From: Paenibacillus sp. FSL R7-0204
Lineage (GTDB): Bacteria; Bacillota; Bacilli; Paenibacillales; Paenibacillaceae
Direction: 5' to 3'
Length of the DNA: 64,000 nt
Assembly: GCF_038002225.1 (NCBI RefSeq)
Contig: NZ_JBBOCA010000001.1
Coordinates: 3,472,001 to 3,536,000 of the forward strand
The position numbers were made by a program, and so were the translations under genes. A model generated the notes under the pieces. That model worked only from the letters and a program-made list of their open reading frames with translations. It ran no database searches and was not told the origin of the DNA. Below, piece after piece: positions 35,511 through 44,362 of the stretch. Position 1 is the first letter of the stretch; every line of letters begins with the position of its first letter.

Positions 35511-36356
35511 ATGAGTACTTCCGTAATTGAATCCAAAGGGTATATATCCGGCGTCACCGCGCCTTTTATCGAGGAAATGTCCGAAATTACCCATCACATG
35601 TGGTCGCTGGGCTGGGATGAGCTGAACGGGGGCAATGTCAGTTACCTCCTGGATGAAGAAGAGGTAGCCAAGTATATCAATATCCGTGAGCCGCTGCGTA
35701 CGATCAGCCTTACCTTCCCTGTAGCCGAACTGGCGGGCAAATACTTCATCGTGACCGGATCAGGCAAGTATTTCCGTAATGTGATCAAGGACCCTGAAGC
35801 CAATCTGGGTGTGCTGCGTGTCAGCAGCAGCGGCGAGAGTGTAGAGGTGCTATGGGGACTGCGTAATGGCGCTGTTCCGACCAGTGAGCTGGCTTCCCAC
35901 TTCATGAGCCATATCGAACGGCTAAAGGTTGATCCGGCTCACCGGATTGTGCTGCATACCCATGCAACGAATGTGATTGCCATGACCTTCACCCATGATC
36001 TGGATGAGCTGAAATTCACGAAGACGCTGTGGGAGATGTGTACAGAATGTCTGGTGGTCTTCCCGGATGGCGTCAGCGTCATTCCCTGGATGGTGCCGGG
36101 GAGCAGCGAGATCGGCCGGGCTACCGCTGACCGGATGAAGGAATACCGCGTGGTCATCTGGCCGCAGCATGGGATCTTTGTTACCGGTGCGACGATGGAT
36201 GCCACCTTCGGGCTGGTTGAAACGATTGAGAAGGCCGCGATTGTCTATAACCTGATCGGCGGAAGAGAGATTCGGCAGAAGATTACCGATCAGCAGCTGG
36301 CAGATCTGGCCGCTGCCTTCCGCGTGACTCCGAGACCCGGCATTCTGAATGTATGA
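35511..36356 (+). CDS. rhaD: Rhamnulose-1-phosphate aldolase
   Basis: A 281-residue class II aldolase. Typical features are [14 protein letters not shown] near the N-terminus, [10 protein letters not shown], the metal-binding [11 protein letters not shown] and [10 protein letters not shown] histidines, and a catalytic Glu in the [12 protein letters not shown] region. It splits L-rhamnulose 1-phosphate into DHAP and L-lactaldehyde. It is the last gene of the operon, with AAGGAGAG upstream. No clear terminator follows; the next 354 bp are dominated by a repeat element. Confidence 0.95.
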   Translation: MSTSVIESKGYISGVTAPFIEEMSEITHHMWSLGWDELNGGNVSYLLDEEEVAKYINIREPLRTISLTFPVAELAGKYFIVTGSGKYFRNVIKDPEANLGVLRVSSSGESVEVLWGLRNGAVPTSELASHFMSHIERLKVDPAHRIVLHTHATNVIAMTFTHDLDELKFTKTLWEMCTECLVVFPDGVSVIPWMVPGSSEIGRATADRMKEYRVVIWPQHGIFVTGATMDATFGLVETIEKAAIVYNLIGGREIRQKITDQQLADLAAAFRVTPRPGILNV

Positions 36357-36398
36357 CGTCTATTCTATCTCCCTTGTTAACCAAAGCGAATCGGTACT

Positions 36399-36579
36399 AA
36401 CGGACCGGAGGGAACTTATTCTCAGGAAAACACCGCTTTGTGCGGCGAAACGGACCGAGTGGACCTTATCGTCTCTCTAAACCATGTTTAGGAGCATATT
36501 ATCGGTGAATAAGGCCTATGGGGTCCGTTACTTCCCCCAATTGTGACTTGCAACCGGAATAAGTGCTGCTTAGTCCGTT
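36399..36579. repeat. Second symmetric four-unit repeat element, 50-76-50 bp spacing
   Basis: Four 22-bp units of form AACGGAC, nine variable bases, CTTAT(T/C): plus strand at 36399 and 36449, minus strand ending at 36529 and 36579. Like-oriented units are 50 bp apart and the inner pair's matching C positions 76 bp apart, with both pairs centred on 36489. Spacing and outer boxes (CGGAC and TAT) equal those of the element at 14405, but the nine-base cores differ here in every unit. It occupies the 354-bp gap between rhaD and the oxidoreductase gene; no gene is seen in that gap. Confidence 0.8.
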
Positions 36580-36710
36580 ACGCCAAGCCAAACGCCCACG
36601 AAGAATACCCCTGTCACAGTCATTTGCATTTGCCGCCGGGAACCGTCATACTATTGCTTACTTAAAGTAATTATCAAGTAATCATCGTATGAAATGGAGG
36701 TTAATGAATT

Positions 36711-37805
36711 ATGAATGCTGCTGCGTTGTTTGAACCTTTTGAATGCGGAGGCTTGTCCCTCAGTAACCGTGTGGTGATGGCCCCGATGACCCGGGTACAT
36801 TCTCCTGAGGGCGTACCTGGCCCTGAGGTGGCGGCGTATTACCGCCGCCGCGCGGAAGGCGGGGTGGGCCTGATCATTACCGAAGGCACAGCCATCGATC
36901 ATCCGGCGGCAGTCAGCCATCAGGATATCCCGAACTTCCATGGCGAAGCCGCCCTGGAGGGATGGGCGCAGGTCGTTCGCAAGGTGCATGCCGCCGGGGG
37001 CAAGATTATGCCTCAACTCTGGCATGTTGGCATGGCCCGCAGTATTGGTGAGCTGCCTAACGCTTCCGCGCTGCCGATCGGCCCGTCCGGGCTGAATCTG
37101 GCCGGAGAGCAGGTCACGGAGCCGATGACTAAGAGCGAGATTCAGGCCATCGTCAGTGCCTTTGCCAAGGCAGCGAAGGCGGCCAAGGCCATCGGCTTCG
37201 ACGGCATTGAGCTGCACGGAGCACACGGCTATCTGATCGACCAGTTCTTCTGGGAGAAGACCAACCGCCGGACTGATGAATACGGCGGCGATCTGGAAGC
37301 ACGCACCACCTTCGCGGTGGAAGTGATAGATGCCTGCCGCCGCGCGGTAGGACCGGATTTCCCGATCGTCCTCCGCTTCTCACAGTGGAAGGCCGGGGCC
37401 TATGACGCTAAGCTGGCAGATACTCCCGAAGACCTGGCCCGCTTCTTGACCCCGCTCAGCAATGCCGGTGTGGATATCTTCCACTGCTCGACCCGGCGGT
37501 TCTGGGAGCCGGAATTCGCAGGCTCGGAGCTTAACCTGGCAGGCTGGACCAAGAAGATTACAGGCAAACCGACGATCACCGTGGGTTCTGTCGGCCTGGA
37601 CAGCGCTTTTCCAAGCCCGGTCACGGAGAAGAATCAAGGGGACAACATCGACCGCGTGCTGGGGCGGCTGGAGAAGGAAGAGTTCGATCTGGTGGCGGTC
37701 GGCAGAGCCCTGATCAGCGATCCGGCTTGGCCAGCCAAGGTACAGGCGGGTGCGATTCATGAGATTAATCATTTTACCTCCGATGCTACGAAGACTTTGT
37801 ATTAA
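36711..37805 (+). CDS. NADH:flavin oxidoreductase, old yellow enzyme family
   Basis: A 364-residue FMN-dependent TIM barrel. It has the N-terminal LSNRVVMAPMTRVHSPEGVP, the YYRRRAEGGVGLIITEGT strand, the active-site-proximal FDGIELHGAHGYLIDQFFW and the FMN-phosphate region LVAVGRALISDPAWPAKV. Such enzymes reduce activated alkenes, nitro compounds or enals; the physiological substrate is unknown. GGAGG precedes the ATG. A 37-bp exact copy of part of this gene (37333-37369) is found at 39300-39336. Confidence 0.9.
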   Translation: MNAAALFEPFECGGLSLSNRVVMAPMTRVHSPEGVPGPEVAAYYRRRAEGGVGLIITEGTAIDHPAAVSHQDIPNFHGEAALEGWAQVVRKVHAAGGKIMPQLWHVGMARSIGELPNASALPIGPSGLNLAGEQVTEPMTKSEIQAIVSAFAKAAKAAKAIGFDGIELHGAHGYLIDQFFWEKTNRRTDEYGGDLEARTTFAVEVIDACRRAVGPDFPIVLRFSQWKAGAYDAKLADTPEDLARFLTPLSNAGVDIFHCSTRRFWEPEFAGSELNLAGWTKKITGKPTITVGSVGLDSAFPSPVTEKNQGDNIDRVLGRLEKEEFDLVAVGRALISDPAWPAKVQAGAIHEINHFTSDATKTLY

Positions 37806-37824
37806 TCAATAGAGCTTGATCTGT

Positions 37825-37898
37825 AACACCCTGTGCCAAGCCATTAGGTTAGACTTCAAGTCTATCAGCTCATGGCTGCCCGCATGGGGTGTTTTTTT
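37825..37898 (+). terminator. Large branched terminator after the oxidoreductase gene
   Basis: AACACCC pairs with GGGTGTT, an inner GCCAAGCCAT pairs imperfectly with ATGGCTGC, and TAGACTT/AAGTCTA forms a further stem. A seven-T run follows at 37892-37898. Confidence 0.75.
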
Positions 37899-38029
37899 GC
37901 GGGTGAATCTTTGAAGATGTACTGATTTTGACTGTTTCTTACAATAATGCCAATATGCCAACACGCTTCTGTTTTCTCTCGAATATTGCTATTAATATAG
38001 CTGGATTTAGGTTGAGAGGGGAGCTGGAA

Positions 38030-39046
<1,017 letters not shown>

Positions 39047-39078
39047 GACGTCCGGCGGCAAGCTGGTTGTAATAAATA

Positions 39079-39114
39079 AGTCCGGGACCTTACATTTAAG
39101 GCCGGGCTTTTTTG
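39079..39114 (+). terminator. Terminator of the collagen-like gene
   Basis: AGTCCGG...CCTTA pairs with TTAAGG-CCGGGCT around a short loop, followed by six T. Confidence 0.85.
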
Positions 39115-39221
39115 TCGTATAGGAAATTATATTATCCGTCTGTTGTGGATAAGGGGGCATAGCGTGGGGAGAAGTACTCTTTGAATGATCCGGAGGCCGC
39201 ATGAGTATATGAGGAGCTCAG

Positions 39222-39247
39222 AATGTATGCGGAAAACAGCATACATT
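39222..39247. repeat. Single repeat unit, inverted AATGTATGC / GCATACATT
   Basis: A perfect 9-bp inverted repeat around GGAAAACA. Its left half with the A-run (TGTATGCGGAAAAC) equals the repeat units at 59011 and resembles those at 47620, so this is a lone member of that intergenic repeat family. Confidence 0.6.
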
Positions 39248-39299
39248 TGCTGGCGCGCAGGTAATCTCATTCACCCGCAGGACTGACATGCCCTCTCTT

Positions 39300-39336
39300 C
39301 CTGCCGCCGCGCGGTAGGACCGGATTTCCCGATCGT
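39300..39336. repeat. 37-bp exact copy of an internal piece of the oxidoreductase gene
   Basis: Positions 39300-39336 are identical to 37333-37369 and the flanking bases differ on both sides. The copy lies in intergenic DNA 6 bp from the end of the MmpS-like gene. Confidence 0.95.
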
Positions 39337-39341
39337 ACCCA

Positions 39342-39818
39342 TTATCCAGGACCCAGGCGGAACTTCTTCTCGCATACAGACTTCGCGCTATCCCCTCTGG
39401 ATTTATGAGTCGCTACTACCTCTCCGTCATACAGGATTGAGCAGCTTATCCAAGTGGCATTGGCATCCTTTTCTGCTTGTACCTTAGTAGAGGTTAACGG
39501 TATGAACGTGTCTTTGGGGACAGCAAATTCCTCTCTGTAAGGGAGTTGGATAGAATCGAAATACACACTCTGCGGATGGTCACGGGCATTGACTTCCACC
39601 TCCAGATTATGTGCTGCATCACTATCACTTTCAATTAGCACCTCTACGAGTATAGCGTCTGCTTCCGGTTCAACCATTGCTGTTGACTCCTCAGTCTTCT
39701 TTCCGGGTATTGCATCTTCAGTTGTTCCACAGGCTGATAACAGGATCATTACTCCTGCCAGTACAGCTAACATCCAAGGATTCTTAAGAATGCCCAGTGA
39801 TTGTAGTCCTCTATTCAT
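39342..39818 (-). CDS. MmpS-like lipoprotein
   Basis: A 158-residue protein with a signal peptide ending in the lipobox LLSAC, so it is a predicted membrane-anchored lipoprotein. The C-terminal domain (LPYREEFAVPKD, then WISCSILYDGEVVATHK with two cysteines) resembles the MmpS/beta-sandwich accessory family that accompanies membrane transporters. Its start at 39818 has GGAG 8 nt upstream and overlaps the end of the MerR gene by 8 bp, so the two are translationally coupled. No partner transporter is adjacent. Confidence 0.7.
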   Translation of the reverse strand: MNRGLQSLGILKNPWMLAVLAGVMILLSACGTTEDAIPGKKTEESTAMVEPEADAILVEVLIESDSDAAHNLEVEVNARDHPQSVYFDSIQLPYREEFAVPKDTFIPLTSTKVQAEKDANATWISCSILYDGEVVATHKSRGDSAKSVCEKKFRLGPG

Positions 39819-40596
39819 GCCGGTTCTCCTCTCTATGCCCAAGATAATATCCGATCATCTCATCTACAAAAGACATCATTGCGCTATCCATGCCCATCAC
39901 GACAGGAGTTGCACCATCAGCGGGCGGGATCATTTCCCAATATACATCCAGCAGCGTCTCATTATCTTCAAAAAGGTCCAGCGCCATGTTATATAAACGG
40001 CCAGCCAGCTCTTGAGCTTCTGAAGAATAGGGGGACGAGGCCACCAACGAACCGGCTTGCTCTAAAAGGCGTACAAGCTCCTCCGCTTTGCTGCTGCTGC
40101 CGCCCAGGACAGGTAGACGCTTAAGCAGCTCAACCTCCTCAACAGTTAGTGACGGCTCCTCCCTGAATTCGGCTGGAATGATTCCATCGCTTAGAGGACG
40201 GTAATTCATAGCCGCAAGGACCTGCATTAAATCTTGCAGATGCTCTGTACCTTTGAGCCGGACGGTATGAAGTGTAGACCTGAGATAATACTGCTTGCGG
40301 CTTAACTCTTCTTTTTTTCGTTCGATCAGCTCGATCTGCTCATGCAATGATGCTATCCAATGGTCATGTTCATCGGCCGGATTCTGATTCTGTAACAGCT
40401 CTTTAATTTGCTCTAAGGTGTAGCCGATCGATTTCAATAACAGAATTTTTTGAAGCCGGATTACAGCTTGGTTATCGTAGAAGCGGTAACCGTTTTCAGA
40501 GACCCTTGTGGGCTGCAGCAGTCCAATATGCTCATAGTGGTATAAGGTTCTTTTACTGATATTCGCTGTCTTCGCTAAAGCGCCAATACGGATCAT
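39811..40596 (-). CDS. MerR-family transcriptional regulator
   Basis: A 261-residue regulator with the MerR winged helix at residues 1-70 (IRIGALAKTANISKRTLYHY, then IGLLQPTRVSENGYRFYD) and a coiled-coil dimerisation helix (residues 76-115, ending in a KKEELSRKQ-type stretch). A long helical C-terminal effector domain of the TipAS-like type follows. The start at 40596 is chosen with GGAGG 8 nt upstream; a GTG two codons up is too near the site. It overlaps the MmpS-like gene and probably responds to a toxic compound or peptide. Confidence 0.88.
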   Translation of the reverse strand: MIRIGALAKTANISKRTLYHYEHIGLLQPTRVSENGYRFYDNQAVIRLQKILLLKSIGYTLEQIKELLQNQNPADEHDHWIASLHEQIELIERKKEELSRKQYYLRSTLHTVRLKGTEHLQDLMQVLAAMNYRPLSDGIIPAEFREEPSLTVEEVELLKRLPVLGGSSSKAEELVRLLEQAGSLVASSPYSSEAQELAGRLYNMALDLFEDNETLLDVYWEMIPPADGATPVVMGMDSAMMSFVDEMIGYYLGHREENRHE

Positions 40597-40699
40597 AATC
40601 ACGGCCTCCTCCTGATTAACACTATAAACTATAACGTATACATCACGGTAAAGCCCTTAGATCCTGAAATGTTCAGAATGGATTATCTTGGGAGCGGTA

Positions 40700-40708
40700 T
40701 GATATAAT
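40700..40708 (+). promoter_or_regulatory. Extended -10 promoter of miaB-ricA
   Basis: TGATATAAT is a TGnTATAAT element 58 bp upstream of miaB. No clear -35 box is present, as with the promoter at 11702. Confidence 0.6.
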
Positions 40709-40765
40709 TTTACACTAGAAAAGCTCTGAAAATACGGGGACATCAGCAGAGGATGTGTTAGTAGC

Positions 40766-42316
40766 ATGGCGAAGGGGAGTAAGGATTACGGGCAGTATTT
40801 CGATTTCACGGATGCCAAGATCATCAGCGAGACTGAAGGCAAGACCACCTACCGGATCAAAGGCAGAAACGTACAAATCAACAGCCAGCCCGATTACAAG
40901 GAAGGCAAGCGGCGGGGCAAGGAAGAGATTGAGGTGCTCTATCATTTCGACATTCCGCCGGAGATGGCAGATTTCGGTGCAGGCAAAAGCTATCATATTA
41001 CTACCTATGGCTGCCAGATGAATGAGCATGACACGGAGACGATGAAGGGGATGCTGGAGCAGCTCGGTTACCGGGCGGCTGAAGACCGCAGCGAAGCTGA
41101 TATTATTTTACTTAATACATGTGCGATCCGCGAGAATGCGGAGGATAAGGTATTCGGAGAGCTGGGCCATCTCAAAACACTGAAGCTGGAGAAGCCCGGC
41201 CTGCTCCTGGGGATCTGCGGCTGTATGTCCCAGGAGGAGGGCGTGGTCAACCGGATCATGAGCCGGTACGGCTTCGTGGATCTGATTTTTGGCACACATA
41301 ATATCCACCGCCTGCCGGAGCTGATCAAGGAAGCGGTATTCAGCCGCGAGCTGGTCATTGAGGTCTGGTCCAAGGAAGGCGATATCATTGAGAATCTGCC
41401 GAAGAAACGGGAGGGTCTGCGCGCCTGGGTGAATATTATGTACGGCTGCGACAAGTTCTGTACCTACTGCATTGTGCCGTTCACCCGGGGGAAGGAGCGG
41501 AGCAGACGTCCGGAGGACGTCATTGCCGAGGTGCGGGAGCTGGCCCGCCAGGGGTTCAAGGAAGTAACGCTGCTGGGGCAGAATGTGAACGCCTACGGCA
41601 AGGATTTTACCGATATCGATTATACCTTCGGAGACCTGATGGACGACATGCGGGGGATCGATATTCCGCGTATCCGGTTCATGACCTCGCATCCGCGTGA
41701 TTTTGACGATAAATTGATTCATGTGCTGGGCAAAGGCGGCAATCTGGTGGAGCATATCCATCTGCCGGTGCAGTCGGGAAGTACAGCCGTGCTGAAGCGC
41801 ATGAGCCGCAAATATACCCGTGAAGCCTATCTGGAGCTGGTCCGTAAAATTAAGGCAGGCGTGCCGGATGCGGTGCTGACTACCGATATTATTGTCGGCT
41901 TCCCCGGTGAGACGGAGGAGCAGTTCGAGGAGACACTGTCCCTGGTGCGCGAAGTAGGGTATGATATGGCGTATACCTTCATTTATTCTCCGCGTGAAGG
42001 GACTCCGGCAGCCGGGATGGACGATAATGTTCCGGCAGAGGTCAAGAGCGCGCGTCTCCAGCGTCTGAATGATCTGATCAAGGAGCAGAGCCGGCTGGGG
42101 AATGAGCGGATGCTGGGCCAGCGGGTGGAGGTATTAGTGGAAGGTACGAGCAAGAATAATGCCCGGATGCTGGCCGGACGTACCCGTGACAGTAAGCTTG
42201 TGCATTTTGAAGGCCCGTCCTCCCTGATCGGCACGCTGGTGCAGGTGAGCATTACCGGCGCGAAGACTTGGTACATCCAGGGGGACTATCAGGCGGAAGC
42301 CGCAGCGGTCCTCTAA
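40766..42316 (+). CDS. miaB: tRNA-2-methylthio-N6-dimethylallyladenosine synthase MiaB
   Basis: A 516-residue methylthiotransferase. It has the N-terminal MTTase domain with [26 protein letters not shown] and [10 protein letters not shown] cysteines for the auxiliary cluster. The radical SAM motif CDKFCTYC lies near residue 230, and the C-terminal TRAM domain runs from about residue 445. It adds methylthio groups to i6A37 in tRNAs reading U-starting codons. The first 70 residues are a Bacillus-type extension. The ricA gene follows by 24 bp, as in Bacillus subtilis. Confidence 0.95.
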   Translation: MAKGSKDYGQYFDFTDAKIISETEGKTTYRIKGRNVQINSQPDYKEGKRRGKEEIEVLYHFDIPPEMADFGAGKSYHITTYGCQMNEHDTETMKGMLEQLGYRAAEDRSEADIILLNTCAIRENAEDKVFGELGHLKTLKLEKPGLLLGICGCMSQEEGVVNRIMSRYGFVDLIFGTHNIHRLPELIKEAVFSRELVIEVWSKEGDIIENLPKKREGLRAWVNIMYGCDKFCTYCIVPFTRGKERSRRPEDVIAEVRELARQGFKEVTLLGQNVNAYGKDFTDIDYTFGDLMDDMRGIDIPRIRFMTSHPRDFDDKLIHVLGKGGNLVEHIHLPVQSGSTAVLKRMSRKYTREAYLELVRKIKAGVPDAVLTTDIIVGFPGETEEQFEETLSLVREVGYDMAYTFIYSPREGTPAAGMDDNVPAEVKSARLQRLNDLIKEQSRLGNERMLGQRVEVLVEGTSKNNARMLAGRTRDSKLVHFEGPSSLIGTLVQVSITGAKTWYIQGDYQAEAAAVL

Positions 42317-42340
42317 TTATAGAGAAATGGGGCGAGAAGA

Positions 42341-42793
42341 ATGAGCCAGGAAGAAGCACGACTGAATGAATATGGCATGCAGACTCACAATACCCGTGAT
42401 TTAATTGTCCGGGAGGATATTATGGGCAAGGCGAAGGACTTGGCTGCACTCATCTCAACCAGTGAGGAGGTCCGTCATTTCCAGCAGGCCGAGCAGAAGA
42501 TTCTGAATCACGAGCGTGTGCAGGGACTCATTGCTACGATTAAGAAGAAGCAGAAGGAGATTGTGGCGTTCGAGAGCTTCAAGAACCAGGCCATGGTCGA
42601 GAAGATTGAACGTGAGATCGAAGAGCTGCAGGATGAAATCGACAGTATCCCGGTTGTGAACGAGTTCCAGCAGAGCCAGAGCGATATCAATTATCTGCTG
42701 CAGATGGTGATTTCAGTGATCAGGGATACCGTTTCGGATAAAATCAATGTGGAAGCAGGCACCGAGGCGCCGCCCTCCACATGCGGAGATTAA
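42341..42793 (+). CDS. ricA: RicA/YmcA, YlbF-family RNase Y regulator
   Basis: A 150-residue helical protein with the YlbF/YmcA pattern (DIMGKAKDLAALISTSEEVR, VNEFQQSQSDINYLLQMVIS). Position directly after miaB equals that of ymcA in Bacillus, where RicA with YlbF and YaaT forms an iron-sulfur complex that stimulates RNase Y and supports competence, biofilm and sporulation. A single cysteine sits at the extreme C-terminus (STCGD). A terminator follows. Confidence 0.82.
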   Translation: MSQEEARLNEYGMQTHNTRDLIVREDIMGKAKDLAALISTSEEVRHFQQAEQKILNHERVQGLIATIKKKQKEIVAFESFKNQAMVEKIEREIEELQDEIDSIPVVNEFQQSQSDINYLLQMVISVIRDTVSDKINVEAGTEAPPSTCGD

Positions 42794-42806
42794 TGCAGAA
42801 CACCCC

Positions 42807-42835
42807 GGGGGCGGATGTGAATCCGTCCCTTTTTA
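42807..42835 (+). terminator. Terminator after ricA
   Basis: GGGCGGAT pairs with ATCCGTCCC (one bulge) around GTGA, followed by TTTTT. Confidence 0.85.
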
Positions 42836-42859
42836 CATAAGCTAGCAGGCCGGCTCCGG

Positions 42860-42889
42860 TTGATTTTGGGCGGACAGGTTTGGTACATT
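42860..42889 (+). promoter_or_regulatory. Promoter of the NAD salvage operon
   Basis: TTGATT (42860-42865) and TACATT (42884-42889) are 18 bp apart, 46 bp upstream of the NUDIX gene. Confidence 0.6.
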
Positions 42890-42935
42890 AAAAGGTACGA
42901 ACAACAAACAATAGCACGGCAAAGGATGATCTATA

Positions 42936-43706
42936 GTGACTGAGAACGCGGAACAAACCTATAACGCCAAGAAGTACCGCACTCCGGATGGCGTTCCGGC
43001 GGATATTGTCATGTTTACACTGACTAAGCGCGAGCGGAAGACCGTCACGAAGACGCTGCCGCTGCGGGAGCTGAAGGTGATGCTGGTCCGGCGCAAAAAA
43101 TGGCCGTGTGCGGGCATGTGGGCCCTGCCTGGCGGCTTTTGCCAGGAGGATGAATCGATCTATGATGCCGCTACGCGCGAGCTGAAGGAAGAGACCGGCG
43201 TGGACGGCGGGCATTTGGAATATCTCGGCGTCTACAGCCAGCCGGGCCGGGATCCGCGCGGCTGGATTATCAGCCATGCCTTCTTTGCACTGGTGGAGGA
43301 GTGGATGCTGGAGCAGCGGCAGGCCTCGGATGATGCAGGCGAGGTTGGCCTGTTCACCCTGCAGGAAGCGCTGGAGGAGCTGGAACTGGCTTTTGACCAC
43401 CATGATATTATTACCGATGCCTACCTGCGGATACAGCAGCAGATGCTGCAGACGACGATTGCCCGGCAGTTCCTGCCGCGCCATTTCACGCTGAGCGAGC
43501 TGTACCAGGTGATCCAGACGGTGGTGCCGGAATTCAAAGAACCGAATTTTATCCGCAAAATTACGTCAACACGCAGCCGTCAGGGTATATTAAAAGAAGT
43601 GAGCGATGAAGCGGGGAATCCGCTCAGCTCCAATCAATACTCCCAGCGCCCGGCACAGCTCTATATGTTCACGGACCATGAGCCGTTACTATCCATTTAT
43701 ACTTAA
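42936..43706 (+). CDS. NUDIX protein with C-terminal winged helix (NrtR-like), NAD salvage operon
   Basis: A 256-residue protein with an intact NUDIX box (about residues 68-90: GGFCQEDESIYDAATREL then KEETGV, fitting Gx5Ex7REUxEExGU). A C-terminal region (about residues 175-240) has HFTLSELYQVIQTVV and ITSTRSRQGILKEV, typical of the winged helix of NrtR-type regulators. NrtR proteins repress NAD genes and sense ADP-ribose; others in this group are active hydrolases. The complete box suggests retained catalysis. The GTG start follows GGAT. It lies first in an operon with pncA and pncB. Confidence 0.82.
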   Translation: MTENAEQTYNAKKYRTPDGVPADIVMFTLTKRERKTVTKTLPLRELKVMLVRRKKWPCAGMWALPGGFCQEDESIYDAATRELKEETGVDGGHLEYLGVYSQPGRDPRGWIISHAFFALVEEWMLEQRQASDDAGEVGLFTLQEALEELELAFDHHDIITDAYLRIQQQMLQTTIARQFLPRHFTLSELYQVIQTVVPEFKEPNFIRKITSTRSRQGILKEVSDEAGNPLSSNQYSQRPAQLYMFTDHEPLLSIYT

Positions 43707-43754
43707 GCTGCCGGGAAGTGCAGGCCTATTAACCTTTTAGGGGGCTATCCTACC

Positions 43755-44306
43755 ATGAGAGCACTGATTGTAATTGATTTCACGAATGATTTCGTTGACG
43801 GGAACCTGCCTGTCGGCCAGCCCGGCATCGATATTGCGAAGAGAGTCAGTGAATTGACGGAGCAATTCGTACGTAGCGGGGACTATGTGGTAATGGCTGT
43901 AGATCTGCATGAAGCGGATGACCCGTACCACCCGGAGACCAAGCTGTTTCCGCCGCATAATCTGCGGGGAAGTCAGGGGCGTGAGCTGTACGGCAGCCTG
44001 AAGGCTGTCTACGAGGAGAACCGGGAAGCCATCTACTGGATGGACAAAACGCGATATAGCGCCTTCTGCGGCACGGATCTTGTGCTGAAGCTGCGTGAGC
44101 GGGGCATTACCGAGGTGCATCTGATCGGGGTATGCACGGATATCTGTGTGCTGCATACGGCAGTGGATGCCTACAACCACGGCTTCGGGATTACCGTACA
44201 TGAGGATGCCGTCGCCAGCTTCAATCCTGACGGGCATGTATGGGCGCTCGGACATTTCCGCGGCAGTCTTGGCGCGAAGGTGGTCACGGCGTTAGCAGAG
44301 CAATGA
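43755..44306 (+). CDS. pncA: Nicotinamidase, isochorismatase family
   Basis: A 183-residue cysteine hydrolase with the triad Asp8 (VIDFTNDF), Lys98 (MDKTRYSAF) and Cys131 (CTDICVLHT). Metal ligands are Asp50, His52 and His59 (DLHEADDPYH). It converts nicotinamide to nicotinate, which PncB then uses. AGGGGG lies about 9 nt upstream of the start. The triad, metal site and position between the NUDIX gene and pncB make nicotinamidase more likely than another isochorismatase activity. Confidence 0.92.
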   Translation: MRALIVIDFTNDFVDGNLPVGQPGIDIAKRVSELTEQFVRSGDYVVMAVDLHEADDPYHPETKLFPPHNLRGSQGRELYGSLKAVYEENREAIYWMDKTRYSAFCGTDLVLKLRERGITEVHLIGVCTDICVLHTAVDAYNHGFGITVHEDAVASFNPDGHVWALGHFRGSLGAKVVTALAEQ

Positions 44307-44362
44307 TACATCAGCAGAAGCAGCATCCAAATACACCAGTGCAATGATTAGGAGATGAGGAC

